The notes: generated by a model not told the origin, from the sequence alone. 64,000 nt of DNA from Brevipalpus yothersi (GCA_003956705.1 QZCP01000323.1:209704-273703); one strand, 5' to 3'; counted from the first letter of the stretch, positions 1-15,323 are shown. Made by a program: numbers and translations.

Positions 1-399
1 GAACATTCACCGAGCTCAATACAGTTAGAAGTGTGAAGGGAGAAAGAATATCGAGCGGAAAAGAGAGAGACAGAGAGAGAGAGAGAGGGTTTGTGTGAGA
101 GAAAGAGAGAGAGAAAAGGAACTGGTTTTAATGATCCATATCATGGGATCCATCATTTTTGATGCCGCTACAGTGGCCTGAGATGGGCCAAACTTGTAAG
201 TGTGTGTGTGTGTATGTGTATGCGATCATAGAGACGCTCAGTGGCCACCACTACTTAAGGAGGAGAATATGCATATCAGAACCCCCCCCCCTCCAGAAAA
301 ATATCTCATAAGCTGCCGAAAAAAGGCGCGCGAAACCTATTGAATAACTGACAGATCTGATCGGATGAGGAAGAGAGAGATAGATAGAGAGAGAGAGAG

Positions 400-459
<60 letters not shown>

Positions 460-3400
460 ATGAGCCGTTAATAAGGTTGACTTAGAAAAAAACTATAATC
501 TCACTCATTAGGGTTACCACCCTAGATCCCTTCGATTTTTTTTGGAGCCGATCAATTTCAATCAAATTCATATTTACATGTATTTGTGTGTGAGTATCAA
601 TTTTTTTCCTTCTCTCTTTGATCATACACTTTGCATACACTTCGGTGCGAATCATGTTGTGCTTAATTATGTCGGTATTCATCTTCTCTCTGATATGAAT
701 CTTATTGCCGCTTATGCATAATTAGCTGATCAATGTATCGAAGAGGTCTTTGACCTGGAATGAGCTACTCATTCATCACATTGGCTCTATGGATCCCGAA
801 CTGGACATGGGAGGTTGGCTAGCTAATTTTGTGATCACGAAGAGAGAATAAAAGTGATAAAGTTGAATGAAACCGGCAAGTTGAACAATTTCTCTCTCAA
901 AATGCTTACCTCCACAGACAATAATAGCAATCTTGGACGTCTCACAATTACATCATCTGACAAGATGATTTAAATTCAGATGAAGTGATTGATTCTTTGT
1001 GTGTGAAAAATGAGAAGCAATAGCACTCAGTGGGATGTTCACATTCTTTGGATTGCTCATCCTTTTTCTCTTTCGGAAACTTCAATCTAGTAGTTATTTC
1101 GGCAAGAGGATGAATTTACCATTGATTTCATGGTTGGAGAGGTTTTCGTCTTGTTTTTTTTCGAAAGAGAGAGAAAGAGAAAGAAAAAACTTCAAAATAA
1201 CAAGAAATTGGATAGATAATGAAATATCTATTCATTCTGCATTCTCTATGAAAATGATCATTTGTTTTATGCTTCCAGAGTAATTAAATAGTTTCTCTAT
1301 TCATTGCTTCACTTAATTGCCATATTCAAGGTAAATAATTTTCGTGTATACCAAAAGCATGCACTTATATTCTCTCGAATGGCTAAATATGCATTATAAA
1401 CTTGAGAATGCGTTTTTTTTCTCATGACAATCATTGTCTAGTTTTAAAAGTTTCAAGCAAATATTCTTGCTCAATTTATCACCTTTTTCAATCATGAAAC
1501 AATCATGATTCAACATCAGTTGACCCTCAGTTGGACATACACATATTTGTATCAGAGTGGAATGCCTCTTGAATTGATGAACTTATCTCTCCCTCTCTCT
1601 CTTTCTCTTTCTCTTTTTTAGTTGAGAAATTGATATCTCTGGGACCCTTTAATTCTTGATGATGCCGAATATGAGGAAACTTTTTTCATGGGAAAAAACT
1701 TGCCCAATCTCTATCTATCTCATCAGTATCATCAATATTTTGAGCCTACAAAATGTGTATATATTTAAACATCAATACACAAGATATATAAACTAGGGGA
1801 AATTTTTGCTTGGATTAGGCCTTTAAGTATGCATTTGTGGGTTTGCCGAAAATGTACACAAGTGCCCAGGAGCAAATTTTTCTGCCCAGGGAATCATTAA
1901 CTCCTTGAATTGATTAACTATGCTAATTGACTATGTAAGTTCATCGATATTAGTATGAAAAAAAGGATGCTTTTTATGCACAAAAAAATATATATTCGTG
2001 CCATTGGCCAGCATGATAAGAAGAGAAGAGAGAAACTTTGGCAAGATATTTTTCTACTTCTTCTTCTCAGGCCAATAAACACAGAAGCACCAGCAACAAT
2101 GGTGATTAAACATTAGACCATTGACTTTGAGTGATTTAGAAGAGAGAAGAGAGAGAGAAAACATTGATCTTCCCAAGCAGATGGATAGATGAGCCCGAAA
2201 AAGCGTGATTATTTGTTGTTAACGATTTTTTTTGCTTTTACTTTTGCTGCTAACTTCTCTTTTTTTGGGAAAAATAATCCGCTAAATTGTATTCACTCAT
2301 GATTTATTGTTGAAAAATTTTCCACTGTAACTATGCACCTTATAGGCAGAATAGATATATATATATATTTATACACATGTACATTCCCCGCTTGTTGGAC
2401 TCCTTAAAAAGTTTCCGAAACTCATGGCTCGGTTGATGAGCACCTTCAGATTGCTCTACCTGTGAGTGTATGTGTGTCTGCATGGAAGCTAGAATTCTAG
2501 CATGAAAAAGTAAGCCTTTGAAAGTGTCTAATTTCAATTCCATCCAATGAGACATGATAACGTAGACGAGCGACGATAGATTTGCTCAAGCTGAATATCG
2601 GCTGAGAGAGAGAGAGAAGAATTTAGTCATGCATTCCATGTGATCATCATGTTCCAAGATATTAGGTTTGAATTGTCTTCCCACCACTAGAGTCTGATTT
2701 TTCGGAAAACACTCTCCACCATCTCAAGTGAACTGAAATGATCTGGTATCAGTGATCCACATCCATGGTGAGGCCTCAATGATCAGCACATCATTCATCT
2801 GAACGCTTTCAACAATCTAGTGGAGTGAGAGCAACAGAGTTCCAATAAATCAAAGAGAGAGAGAGAGAGAGAGAGATAGATAGAAGCTGATTGACAAAGT
2901 CTCAATACACATCAGCCTGTGTCCTCATTTTGATTGGTATGAATCATTGAGCCAGGGCCAATATATTATCTGGAATCAAGTGAGAGAGAGAGAGAGAGAG
3001 AGAGAAGTTGAATGGGAATAGTATTTTTTTTCTATTCCTCGTAAAACAATCAGAGCAAGTATAACGCTGAATGGGTTATGAGATGAAATCAATCGGAAGA
3101 GAGAAGTTACTGTAGACAAGAATTATGATTATGATGATGATCATCTTATTTTTTGTTTCATCTTTTTTTTGGCCAGAAAAAAAGATTTTTCTTCCAATAA
3201 TAATAATAATTAAATTCGAAGATGCAAGATATGATCTTTCATATTGGCTTTGTGCTTGCCATTCATGCATCAATGAGTTGTACAAATCGTTTTGCATTTG
3301 ACTGGGACTAAAAAATGTGTACATAAATGCATATACATGTATATTCAAATATGTATCATGAGAGACAAGAGATGCTTCTGTTACGCTCATAATTCTCATC

Positions 3401-5284
3401 ATCAGTTCTGTTACCTGATGTCATGGAAATCAATTAGCGACACCCGACTTACTGCCTAATATATCAACTTAAATATGCATAGATGAATGCATGATCAAGT
3501 TGTCAACTATAATTGAACGATAGAGAAGAAAAAAGTTTCATCTCCACTGTTACGATTGCAATCCATGAATTTTGTATTCCTCTCTCCTCTTTTTTTCAAT
3601 AAAAGTCAAGCTTGGTGGCCAGGTTGATCAAGATAATCTTCTTCTAAATCCATTTCGGTATTCATGAATATTTTTGCTTACTTCTTGGCCTCTGAACAGG
3701 CAACAACAATCATTACAAGATAGAGAAATTTTTTCTTCTTACTTCACTCAAATAATCATCAATCCAACGTAAAAACGTTGTGCTCAGCTGATCAAGAAGA
3801 AGATGAAGAAGATGTGCTTTGTTTTAGATAGTTTTTTTTTCTTCAATCATGCATAATCGTGATCATATGATCATGATCATTTTATTGTTTTGCATTGCTT
3901 CTATTCTCTTTTTGATGCTTTTCCCACATGAAAATCAATTGCAAAATTAGCTCTTCACAACAAAAGAATAAAATATTTTCCCATCCGCCATCAATATTGG
4001 ATTCCCATTACAATCAGCCACCTCGTTCCGGAGCCTAAATATTGAGTGTTAATATGATATGATATAAATATTCAGTCAAGTATAAATTTTAACAGCTCAG
4101 CCAATATATAAATATATATTGAACATCATAAATTTTTCTTGTAACTACAATCATAATTTGATGTCAATAGCTCATCCAGAATCTGTTCAAAATGATCACA
4201 CATACACCATACACACTTGATGAGATCACTTTTCATGATATACCAAGCTGCCACATATCTTTATGTACCTCTCTTAGCCCAAAAAAATGGATCCCTTCTT
4301 CTCCTGCTTTTCCTCTCCAAAAAGTGATAGCAATGATCGAACAGATGAACATCAATCTATCAGAATCAGCTTAAGTTGCTAGTTTTTTTTTTCGGTGGCC
4401 AATATAAATTTATGGTTAAATGTTTACCCCATCAGAAGAAGATCAGAATTTGTGGTGAAATAGTGTTCAGTATTGCACACATACTTGTGTGGATGCAGAA
4501 AAAAAAGAAGATCCAAAAAGTTGAAAGCGATGAAGCATCTTGAAATCAGAAACCTTGTTCTATTCACCCAATCGAGATATGTGTGTGTGAGATGCTCTCA
4601 TTCCTCTGTCATCGAGATGATTGGTGATGCTGGATGAAAAAAAATTGATTGTTACTTTTTACGAGAGAGGATAGAAGAAAAAAAATTCCGATTATTTTGA
4701 AAGCTCAAGTGAATACACACCTGATCGATTGGCATGTTTGAGAATGAAAGTGATCTCAAGAATAGTGTGAGTCAAATTATCACTACGAATGGCCATACAT
4801 GTGGATACTGAACTTTATGTTTCGATTTCATTGACTTCTTCTTCATTCTTCATCTTCAACTTCATTTTGGCGCCAAAATTTTTGCTATTGTTAGATTTGG
4901 TACTTTTAATAATTTTTAAAAGGAGTGTAGAGATATTCTACAGCTTATCGAAGAATATGAATACATTTTTTCCAGTGAAGTGTTTCCAACATCAATTTGA
5001 TTGGATATCGTTGAAATTCTCCAGTTGAACATGAAATTCAAGTGGAACTTATCCGATGATACAGTACAAGCTTAAATGCATTTATGATTCAATTCGATTT
5101 GTGTTGATAAAAATATTGCATACCACTTAAAGGTGAGAGTGAAGAAGAAGTAGAAGTAGAAAAAGAGGAACAGGAAAATGTTGAAAATCTTTGGTCAAAG
5201 TTTTTGCCCACAAAAACATTGATCTAATGGATGAAGATGGAGATGAAGAAGAGGATGGAGAGGATCAATAAGAATTCATCCCAA

Positions 5285-5286
<2 letters not shown>
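1..5286. other. No gene seen: AT-rich DNA with GA microsatellites
   Basis: No frame here resembles a known protein. Short GA tracts lie at about 63-90, 2850-2878 and 2982-3005, and a long GA/GATA tract at 371-456. A 14-bp palindrome, TGATCATATGATCA, is at 3860-3873. ATGATC-like words are common. It may be intergenic, or the intron of a gene that starts outside the window. Confidence 0.6.
371..456. repeat. (GA)n/(GATA)n microsatellite
   Basis: About 85 bp of GA dinucleotides interrupted by GATA units near the left end, then an uninterrupted GA run from about 412. Confidence 0.95.

Positions 5287-5363
<77 letters not shown>
5287..5363. repeat. (CT)n microsatellite
   Basis: About 77 bp of pure CT on the + strand. 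It makes a false Ser-Leu-rich open frame. Confidence 0.95.
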
Positions 5364-5367
<4 letters not shown>

Positions 5368-6704
5368 ACTCTACTGTACCTTACATATTTACCTGATCAA
5401 ATGTGATCAAAACCGATCGGAACCAGTTTGATTCTTGATCCCTTAAGGCTATCAACGTTAATATTGGATTCACAAGGTGGATGATGTTCACATCAACGAC
5501 ATGTGTGTGAGGAATCCACATCTCTAATGATGGCCTTGATCTTGAAATCTTTTTCTCTCCATCTTCTCTGATTGAGTGACTGAATACTACTGTATGTGTG
5601 TATGTCTGTTTTCTTTCCTGGTTATATTTACTGCTAACTGCTTCTAATACTACTACTACTACTTTTTGGGAATCCAACAGATTGAACTTCATCCTGAAAT
5701 CGGCATTTTCTTTGAATATAAAAGTGAAAGAAATCAAGCTAGAATGTTATATACATATGCATCAACTGTTTGATAGAGTAGAGATTTTTTTTTTCTTTCT
5801 CTTTATTCAGGAGCAAGTAGGAAAAGAAAGCGAATAAGAATGAAGCCTATTTCACATCCATCTGAATAGGTAGACAGGAAGGGAGAAAAAATTTAGAATC
5901 AGAATTGAGAAATTTTTCCCGCCCTTAAATTCTAAGATAGACAAGTTCGTTTCGGTGACAGATAAATCTTGGATTTTGCTGTATTTATTTGTTTAAAATT
6001 AATTGTAAGCATGAAATGAGTCACTTTTCTCACAAAAAGCAAGTTTATTAGCTTAGAAAGTCAATTTTTATCGCTCTCAGTTAATGTTTTTGGAATAAAA
6101 CATCTCAAAAAAGTGCCGTGCCACTCAAAAATTTGATCAATTATTAGTGGCAATCTAAGAACTAGGTGTGTATTCCAATAGAAGACCTTTCTAATGAGAC
6201 TTAGAGATGAGAGTGGCAATAATCACCAATATCTAGTCCATGAAAAGTCTTGGGTCATTGCCCCGGGAAATATATAAATATATTTTCTTGTATATTTTCT
6301 TATAAGAAATTTAATAAAATTACTCACTAATCTCTCTCTCTTTCTCCCTCTCTCTTTCCACTAGATCATTCCAGATTATCGATCACTTAATAATGCAATA
6401 ACTTTAGATTTCATGTGTGATTATAAATTCTGTTATTTTGTTCATATTTTCGAATGATTCTCTCCATTTCCGGCTGTATCTAATCTTTTCGATGAGGCCT
6501 CCGGACATGGCTCGGAATGTAGAACTCCGATAGTAAAGAGAGATCAAGGGGAGAGAGAGACATGAAGATGGGTAGAGAGAGAGAGAGAAGAAAAAGTTCC
6601 AAAAAGGAAGAAGTCCTAACTGGGCAGTGAGAGAGAGAGAAAGAAAAACGGATTAGATCACTTCAAGTCACCATCAATAGGGTATGTTGCTCACAAATGA
6701 TATT

Positions 6705-6705
<1 letters not shown>

Positions 6706-6766
<61 letters not shown>
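6706..6766. repeat. (GA)n microsatellite
   Basis: About 60 bp of uninterrupted GA on the + strand. Confidence 0.95.
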
Positions 6767-6767
<1 letters not shown>

Positions 6768-9537
6768 CCATTTGATGAAGATCAACCGATTATCAGGCGT
6801 ATCTTTGTTGAATAACAGTAGTAGCTCAATCGTGTGAATTGCAATTGGACTCCCAGTATGTGTGTATATCTGGCAGGCCATAAACAGGCTGATCTCGAGT
6901 CTGACTCAAATAAGCCAATAACTGTGAAGCCATCAGGTAACATTATGAACTGTTAAAAGCTGAACTCATCTTATTTATTTTATACCCATATCTCAGGTCC
7001 TGATCAATGAAATTCAATGGTGGCCGATACTAGTGGCCCTTAATCGTAGTGGACGATTGATCCATTCAGTGTATAGTAAGTGGTGGATACAGAAGCAATC
7101 ATGAGGATCTACATTTGTGGTCAATTGTGGATCATAATTCATATAAACACACACACACACACACATATCACCCAAAAAAATTTTTACGATTGTATCTTTT
7201 TATAGAGAGAGAGAGAATATCAAATGAAGTTGAGTAACTTTTGCCTCTTTTTTCTCTCCTATCGTACAATCTATAATATCGTTCTATGAACGTGATTTGC
7301 ATTCCAAATTAAATGGAATTCAATCAGGGCCATCTCACTTTTTGGATGGGTGAGAAAAATCTTATTGATGATTCAGTTTTCTGGTTTCGTCAGGTGTATT
7401 TGGATTCACCTGTGTTCCAGATTGAGTGTGAGTTAAAAGTTTCTCTATTCATTTTGGAATGTATCATGAGAAGACAACTTGGTGGATGAATGAATGGTAA
7501 TTTGTTTTGTGTGACCTAAACAACAGAGTGTCTCAATTTTGGGGGGAAATAAAGTCCTTATATATGTGGGGATTCCGTTTGACACTCATGATGACAGGTA
7601 TACAGGGTAATTTATGGCACTTTTAAACAGTTGATACTCGATAATCAGACTTTTGTGTATCCTACTTCATCACACCTCACATTCAATGATCCAATTCGAA
7701 AATAAAGTATCATCGCCATAAAGTATGATTTAATATATAACTAGCAAGGAACAAAGTGGCGAAAAGTGTCAGTTTTTGTCCGATACATTATCATTATCAT
7801 TTGCTCTTCATTTATCGTTCACACATGAAGCGATTCTCCAATCGTCCAAATGACCCGAGAACTCATGTGAAAAGATATTGGGAAGTGATATTTTGTCTGA
7901 TTACCTAGTAGGTAATAGCATCATTTCGGACGGACTCTCTGATCTCTCTCTAATTATTCATCTCTTGGCAAAATGTTTTTTTTCTTAAATCTATTAAGAA
8001 CTTAACTTGACTAATTTGCTTTCTACTTTAGAAATTTTCTCTCTCTCTCTCTCTTTTCAAATGATCATGAAAGAGGAGATAGAACTCACAATGTCAGAGA
8101 TGATAAATGAGAGAGAAAAAGATCATTCCAGTGGGTAGTTTTATCTTTCTCTCTCTCTCTCTCTCTCTCTCTGATAAACCTGCCCGCTTAAATTGTAAGT
8201 GAGAAGTAAAAAATTGATTTCGATTAGGCTCTCCAGCATGATGATGAATGAATGTATACATAGCCAATTAACTAAATGATCTTCCATAATAGGAACGATA
8301 ATGTGTTTATAAGTGTGTGCTCAGTATTGGATAGGAAGGATGAAAATTGATTTGATCAATATGATGATGAGAAAAAGAGAAGCAAAAAGTGAAGTAAGCT
8401 TATTTTCAGCTAAAGAAGCTCTACATTACGATGAGTTGTGGCCACAAGTACATTTTGGACAACAAAATAATAATGATCATCTAAGAGGTTGAGAGTGTTT
8501 TGCTCAATCCTATTGAGACATTTGCTTGTGTGTACTAGTAATAGTAGTTTCTGTTACACACAAGTTTCTCCCAAACACAGTGAATCCATCATACACAGTG
8601 TATAATTGTCAATGTCACTTAGATGAACGAACGAATATTAATGATCACCTTCAAGCAAATCTCAAGACTAGCTGACGGAAGCTGTATACATTCATAATCA
8701 CATGGACCCTCGTAACCTAGTAATTTTTATCCTCTCAATGGAATTTCTCTCTATGGACGAAGAGAAGTAAAAAAAATGTATGCATTCACAACTAGATATT
8801 AAATACATGGAATCTTTTTTCACTCGCTTGCATTCACATGTACATCATGTAATAAGGAGAATCTGAAATATTTTTCGCCAATCTTTTTGCCCAACCTTGT
8901 TCATTTCACAGTGCCAACATTGTCATTTCCTTTTTTTTAAGCAAGAGGCTAGACTTTATTTTGTGGGGACAGCAAAAAATTGTACATACCCTGGAACAGT
9001 AGATGAACGTTTTGAAAAATTCACATGCATAATATCGTGCCACAGTGGCCTTCAATCGATCGTTCACCAGGACAATGATTACATGTTAAATACATGTTTG
9101 TTCCAGTCAGTTGTTTGTGAGTGACAAAAAAAACAGAGGAACCATGAGTAGTGAGCAAAAAAAATGTTGATGTTTTACGAAGCTGACCTGGAATACATAC
9201 TTACCTGTGTATGCATATTCCAATTTTTTTTCATCCCCACATCTACAGTTTCAAGTTAAAATTTTTCTCAGACTTTGGGCATTTGTTTTACTTTTTTGAG
9301 GGAATATTTGTTCTTCTTGTTTTTTGTTGGAACTACTGTTACTATTACTTCCACTATTACCATCTTTTCGTCAAGCTGAATCTTCTCGCGTGTCTACTTA
9401 AGAAAGAAGCCAAAATTTCGGCTACTACTTCCTTGACCTTCCCTTCCGGGAGAGAGGAAGAGAGATGAAGAAGGTCAGAAATAAGAGTGCTTTCATGATT
9501 CCATGATTACTTTCACTGGCTTCCGAGGTGGATATTT

Positions 9538-9538
<1 letters not shown>

Positions 9539-9571
<33 letters not shown>

Positions 9572-9596
9572 NTTCTTTCTTTCTTTCTTTCTTTCT
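9539..9596. repeat. Compound (CT)n-(TTTC)n microsatellite with one N
   Basis: CT dinucleotides pass into TTTC tetranucleotides through a single ambiguous base at 9572. The N marks the repeat-class junction, where read consensus probably failed. Confidence 0.95.
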
Positions 9597-10236
9597 GATT
9601 CAAGAGCATCCCAGGGAAACAGATTAGAAGAGATAATGATTTCATGGAGGATGAAGAATTTTCTGTATCTCTTTCTTTTCTCTCCCACATTAAAAATCAT
9701 AAATTATTATCACTGCTTTTTTCTGGGGAGAAAAAGGGCTAGTCTTAAAAGACCGCAAAAAAATAATCACACACATCTTACTTGTGAGATTTATTTTTCT
9801 TTTTTTCGCGCTCTCTCTCTCTTTTCATTTTATATCATGCGATAAGTTGCAGAAAAATTTTACTAATTCAAGAATATTCCCAAAATTTTCTCTCTCGTAA
9901 TTTTGAATAATTGTGTCCAAACCAGGTTGAAGGTGAATGTATATGTGTGCCCAAAATTTTCATTTTCCAACTCTTTTCTCACTAACTTCCTCTCTCTCTC
10001 TCTCTCTTTCTTTCTTTCCTCTAATGTTAAGTAAGCAAATGATGGAAACAAGATGATAACCACTCTCAAATCTCCTGAAGCATGATGTCCATCATCACCA
10101 ATGAAATTACCATTAGTTGACCACATGAGACAAGATTATTTTTTGAGATCATGAAGCCTAGTAATGTTACCTTTCCCATTGTGTATTCAAAGTGATGGAT
10201 ATACTCATTTGATGTGCCCAGAAAATTCTGATATTT

Positions 10237-10239
<3 letters not shown>

Positions 10240-10308
<69 letters not shown>
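10240..10308. repeat. (CT)n microsatellite
   Basis: About 69 bp of pure CT on the + strand. Confidence 0.95.
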
Positions 10309-10311
<3 letters not shown>

Positions 10312-13044
10312 CAAATTGAATTTGTAGTTGTGGAAGAAAAGAACAACCACCAGAATATAAGATAGCTGAACTGATGCAACTGAGCACTGCAATTCAAATG
10401 CAACCAGTGTTTCAGGGGAAAAAAATTAATTCACAAAATATGCTCTTCTTGTTGACAGATAATTTGATGGATTTGGCAATCCAAATGAACATGATAATAT
10501 GAGTAGGAAAAAGTTTTCTCTCATGTCAGATAAGATGATGTGAGTGAAGAGAAATCGTTGTTTTATCTATCATGTAACCTGTCAAAAGATATTCCACAAT
10601 TGATCAGCAAAAAGAGAAAAGGATGAGAGGAAAGAGAGGAATCATCCTTCATCAAGTTCGATCCATGTAATTCAGACTATCAATTTAGAAATGGTATCTA
10701 ATCATCACTCCCTTGATAAGTGTACACGTGTATGTGTGTGTGTGTGTAAATTCAAGTTCTGATTGTCCATGGGCAAAACGGATGCTGTGATAATTGATTA
10801 GGAAATGATTTGTACAGTTATTATTGTTAGATCAAATCAAATCAATAAGAGATAGATAGAGATCGAAAAAAAAGAAAACCTTGATACATCTACACACAGC
10901 TACTCATTATCACGGAAGATGAGAAATAAAAATATGCCAAGAATATTCAGTTCATTAAACTTTTTCTTATGTTCGATCTTTTTTTGATAATATTCATTTT
11001 GCTCATCAAACTTCATCTTTTTACTTTTTTTTCTATTTCCTTGTTTTTTCCACATCGTTTCCATGTCATATATACATATATTCTTTTATACTGAACCACT
11101 ACAACAACAAATTATCCATCCTTCTGTGTGTGCAAATGTCTGCTAAAAGGCGTTCATATCTTTGATCATGGAAAAATTTGAATAATTATACACCATTTTT
11201 CCAGTACATATGATGTGAACATGTAAAGAAACGAAAAGAAAAATAAATGAAAGAATCAATTTTTGTTCTTTCTCCTACTTCGTTCTACATCCATCATGTA
11301 CACACACACACATACACGTATCATGAAGCACCTTATAATACAGAAGCAGCTATGGTTTTATAGAATGATGAGAAAAAGATGATAAAGATGATGAAGAGGA
11401 TGAAGATCAAGGTGAGGAGTCTGATAAAGAAAAAGAGGGAGAATTTTTTTTTCTATTTCAAATCACGTTCATCTAATTCCATGATAAGATGCCAGTAATA
11501 CCCCCTTCTCTTTTCAAGAATAACTGTATAACATGGAATATTCTCTTCTTTCTCAAAAGTATGCAATGAAATAATAGCATGATATGAAATAAGAAAAAAA
11601 GAGAAAGAAATATAATAATAATGAGTGATCCTTTTCTCTCTTGTTAATTTTCTCATGTATCTTATTTTATTTGTCACTTTTTTTATCCCCATCATGTATA
11701 TATTTCATGGGCATTTTGATACACAATTCTCTTTTTTCGGAATGATTTAAGCCTCATCAGCATAACCCTCAAATTATCATCATCAAATATCAAAATCCGG
11801 GTGCTCATGGCTGTATGTGTGTGTGTGTGTTTATGTCCTAAATCAATTGATTTTATCACGATAAGATGGGCTCTTTTTTGCCCCTTAAGTAGTTACTGTA
11901 AGTAAATATTTATAATTATTAGGCTCCGTGATCGATTGTAATGACCGAAATTTTATCCATGTCTGTGTGTATAAGAATTCACTTTTTATTCCATCAATCC
12001 GGCTGATTGCTATGTGTGGTCATGTCTTCCTGTAGGGAAACTTTTTCATACTCTTTTCCTATAAACAAATATATATATATATATTCATTCATGGAGATAT
12101 ATATCTTATGTATTCTGGAAACGCGATCATCGTCATGATTTGATTTCCTCACGCCATGAATCTTATGCAAATATCATGCCAAGAAATTAGCTGTAATCTT
12201 TTTTTGGATACTTTGAATCTTGATGATGATGATTTCTTAATTCCACATGGATTACCGTTGTGCAGGTAACTTGACGATTATTTGTTAACCTTCCAAAATG
12301 TATAATCATCAGGATCATAAGAACGATTTCCACCATGTTTCAACATTTCATGGTCAAGATTAAGGGACAGAGAGAACGATTCATCAGAACGAATGAGCGG
12401 AAAAGAATTAATTGACTCAACATCAGTCTGTCACTTGGAATGAAACAATTTATATAAATTATTATGCAAATCTGCTCATTACCACTGATCCTGATCATAA
12501 GTTCAACATTTGGTTAGGTGAAAAAATTTTGTTTATTATTATTTTGTGGTCAAAATGAGCTTGACTTGTGAATGAACAATGTTCACTGTCAAAAATTTGG
12601 GAAGTGAAAAAAGCTTCTCTCTCTCATTTCCTTTCCACTTAAAAGTACGCCAAAATGAATTGTACATCATCACAAGTGTGGAAACATAATTAGAATAAAA
12701 TGGATGACAGTAAGTTATGAGCCAATTAGCATAATTTATTCTATTTCATGACATTTTGTGTGTGATGGAATCATGAAGGCAGGTAAGAGAGACAGAGAGG
12801 AAGGTAAAGGCAGGAAGAAGGGTGTATACAGTCGGAAGGGTTGAAAATAGTGATGGGAAAATGGAGTGATTGAATTTCAACCTTGAAAAAAAGAACACGT
12901 TCAAATTGATTCAATTGAATTCAAATGAATATGTTGATCTATTTTGTATCTTCATCTTGATGAACAAATACAGACACTAACTAGATGGTGATGGAGAGAG
13001 AGTACGGAAGAATGTTTCCTTCCGTGCTGAGGAAACAACCGAAA

Positions 13045-13210
13045 AAGAAGAAGAAGAAGAAGAAGAAGAAGAAGAAGAAGAGGAAAGATGGCACTTAATA
13101 GGTGTCTCATGACAATGATTTGAATAATTCAGTTTGACTAACTGTGAGCTCAGAACATTAGAAGAGAGACCTTTTTTTTTGCTTCTTCTTCTACTTCTTC
13201 TTCTTCTTTT
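13045..13210. repeat. Inverted pair of (AAG)n and (CTT)n tracts
   Basis: An AAG run at 13045-13080 is followed about 100 bp later by a CTT run at 13182-13210, with one interrupting CTA unit. The arms are complementary, so RNA or single-stranded DNA could fold into a stem of about 28 bp with a loop of about 100 bases. Confidence 0.8.
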
Positions 13211-14509
13211 GCATGGATCCAGTTAAAAAAGTTCGCATCGTTAAAAGTTAAGCCATCTTCTCTGGATTATGGAACTTCCTCAACAGCATCACTCTCCAAT
13301 AGTCACTAAGGTTGACTACAGATAATCACAATTCATGAGGTAATAATTTTTCGATACATTCATTTTGATTGGGGGAACTGCCCATGATACATGGAAAAGA
13401 TATTTTCACTGCTCGTCAATATACATTTTGATTTTAAACATTAGCCGATGTTTCGGTCGATATTTTCTCTTCCTATTTTCGTTCTCATACTATAATGATT
13501 TCCTTAATCGTATCTATCGAAGCTATCATCCATATTTTTCTTGAAATATCACTACAATAATCGTTACCATTATCATGGTGTATATTTCCACAAACTAGTT
13601 CTCGTTCTGATCGAGTATTCTCGTTTCAACAATTTTCTCACACACATACCTGACAAAAATATATATACATGATAGATACATCATGATTTAGTTATAGATA
13701 TTGGATAGTCCTTCAATAGTCATGTAATGCCAGAATATCTGGAAGATTGAATATTCAGTATAATTTTCACGCAGAAAAATGTATCTTATTATGACTGAAT
13801 TTTCCTCTTAACCTCTTCATCTTGTTAGTATGATGGGAAAAAATGGGTCCTGTTTCGTAAGAGTAATTTGAATGTCTCTCCAAAAAAAAGCTGAATGATG
13901 ATCAATTCGAAAGTATCCATTGAGAAAAATAAGAAAAAATGGGGAAAATATGAGCAAAAAAAATGCTATCTATCGGATAGGGAATATCTTATTTTGTGTT
14001 TCGATAACAGCCATGCAAAAAGATTCTCTCCAAAAATAATAGTATATATGATGGCGTAAAACTGTCCCTGAAAAAATAGATACACACCGGCTGATTATGC
14101 ATATTCAGAGTTTATATGTGAATACGTAAACTTACACCCAGAAGAATGCACGCGGCTTGATTCTATATAACAAACTAAAATAATCATCATAAAATCTGTT
14201 TGGCAATCTTATTTCTCACAATTTCGCAACTTGTGACAGACAAATTATTGTCATTACCGTTTGTTTGCTTCTTTGAACGAAAAAAGAAAGAAAAAAGAGA
14301 AAAGATTTCACAATTTTCATTATGGAAATGGAATATTTTTTTCCACTTCCGAGTATTTTCAGATAAAAAGATGGCGACAGACACAGACACACAATTAAAC
14401 TTTATTCATCAAGTCCATTTCAGAGAGATAGACTTTTTTTCTCGCATTCCTCATCACTTGGAAACTTCTTTTCCATCTTTACTCTCATCATTCTTGTTTC
14501 TCTTTCTAT

Positions 14510-14511
<2 letters not shown>

Positions 14512-14550
<39 letters not shown>
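14512..14550. repeat. (CT)n microsatellite
   Basis: About 39 bp of pure CT. Confidence 0.9.
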
Positions 14551-14554
<4 letters not shown>

Positions 14555-15321
14555 AAGGCAATGTCATTAGAATAGATAGGTAATAGAAGTCAAAAAATCT
14601 TGTCACTGGAATGGCAACAATGTTGCATGCTATCATTCTGTTGACGAATCACGCTCTACATCAAGTTGATAGGCAAATGATGGAAGAGAAAGAGAAAGAG
14701 AGCGAAAGAGCCTCTTGATTTGATGAATTGAATCATTCAAATAGTTAGGCAAGCTGAGTTGCATCACTTATTTGCATTTTATCTGGATTTACGATGGCAA
14801 AGAGCGAGAGAGAGAGGAAGAGAGAGGAAACAGATGATCAGATGAGAAAACGAATAAGAAAAGAATGGAAAATGTAGGTTTCCGGAAGCAATAGAGATGC
14901 TCTATTGGGTAAGCAGAGAGAAAGAAAGAGAAAGAAAGAGGAGAAAAAATAACATAAAATAGAGGAAGATTATCTACTCATTCATATTCATTTATTCGTT
15001 GCTACATTCTTCTTTTTTGATGAATCTCTATTTTTCAAGGCCAATGTCAGAACGATTATCTTGCACTGAGGAAAGAGAAAAAAACTGAGTTACTGACTCT
15101 TGGTCCTTCATTTTCCCAACCATCATCATCTCCATCTCCATTTCCGGATCAACTGGATGAACAGTCAACTTCGCCTGGTCAATTGATTAGATTCATTTGT
15201 TTGTTTTATTTATTTTACGAGAACACATATGCACAAGTCAAATAGATAACGGTCACAAGGGATGCTGGATGCTGAGTTAGTGATAACAAAAAAAATAACT
15301 TGATGATGAAAAATAACCAAG

Positions 15322-15323
<2 letters not shown>

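Noticed and set aside
3860..3873. Perfect 14-bp palindrome TGATCATATGATCA
   Set aside because: ATGATC words are very common in this window, so a palindrome of this kind is expected by chance and has no context.
8897..9124. A 75-residue open frame with five Cys after a TTTTTTTAAG acceptor-like site
   Set aside because: No family match, no partner exon, and the length is within chance for AT-rich DNA. Kept only as a weak exon possibility.
15024..15243. Open stretch reading as DYLALRKEKKTELLTLG followed by a Ser/Pro-rich segment
   Set aside because: It looks protein-like, but the Ser/Pro part comes from a CATCTC-type repeat, there is no ATG, and I recognise no protein.
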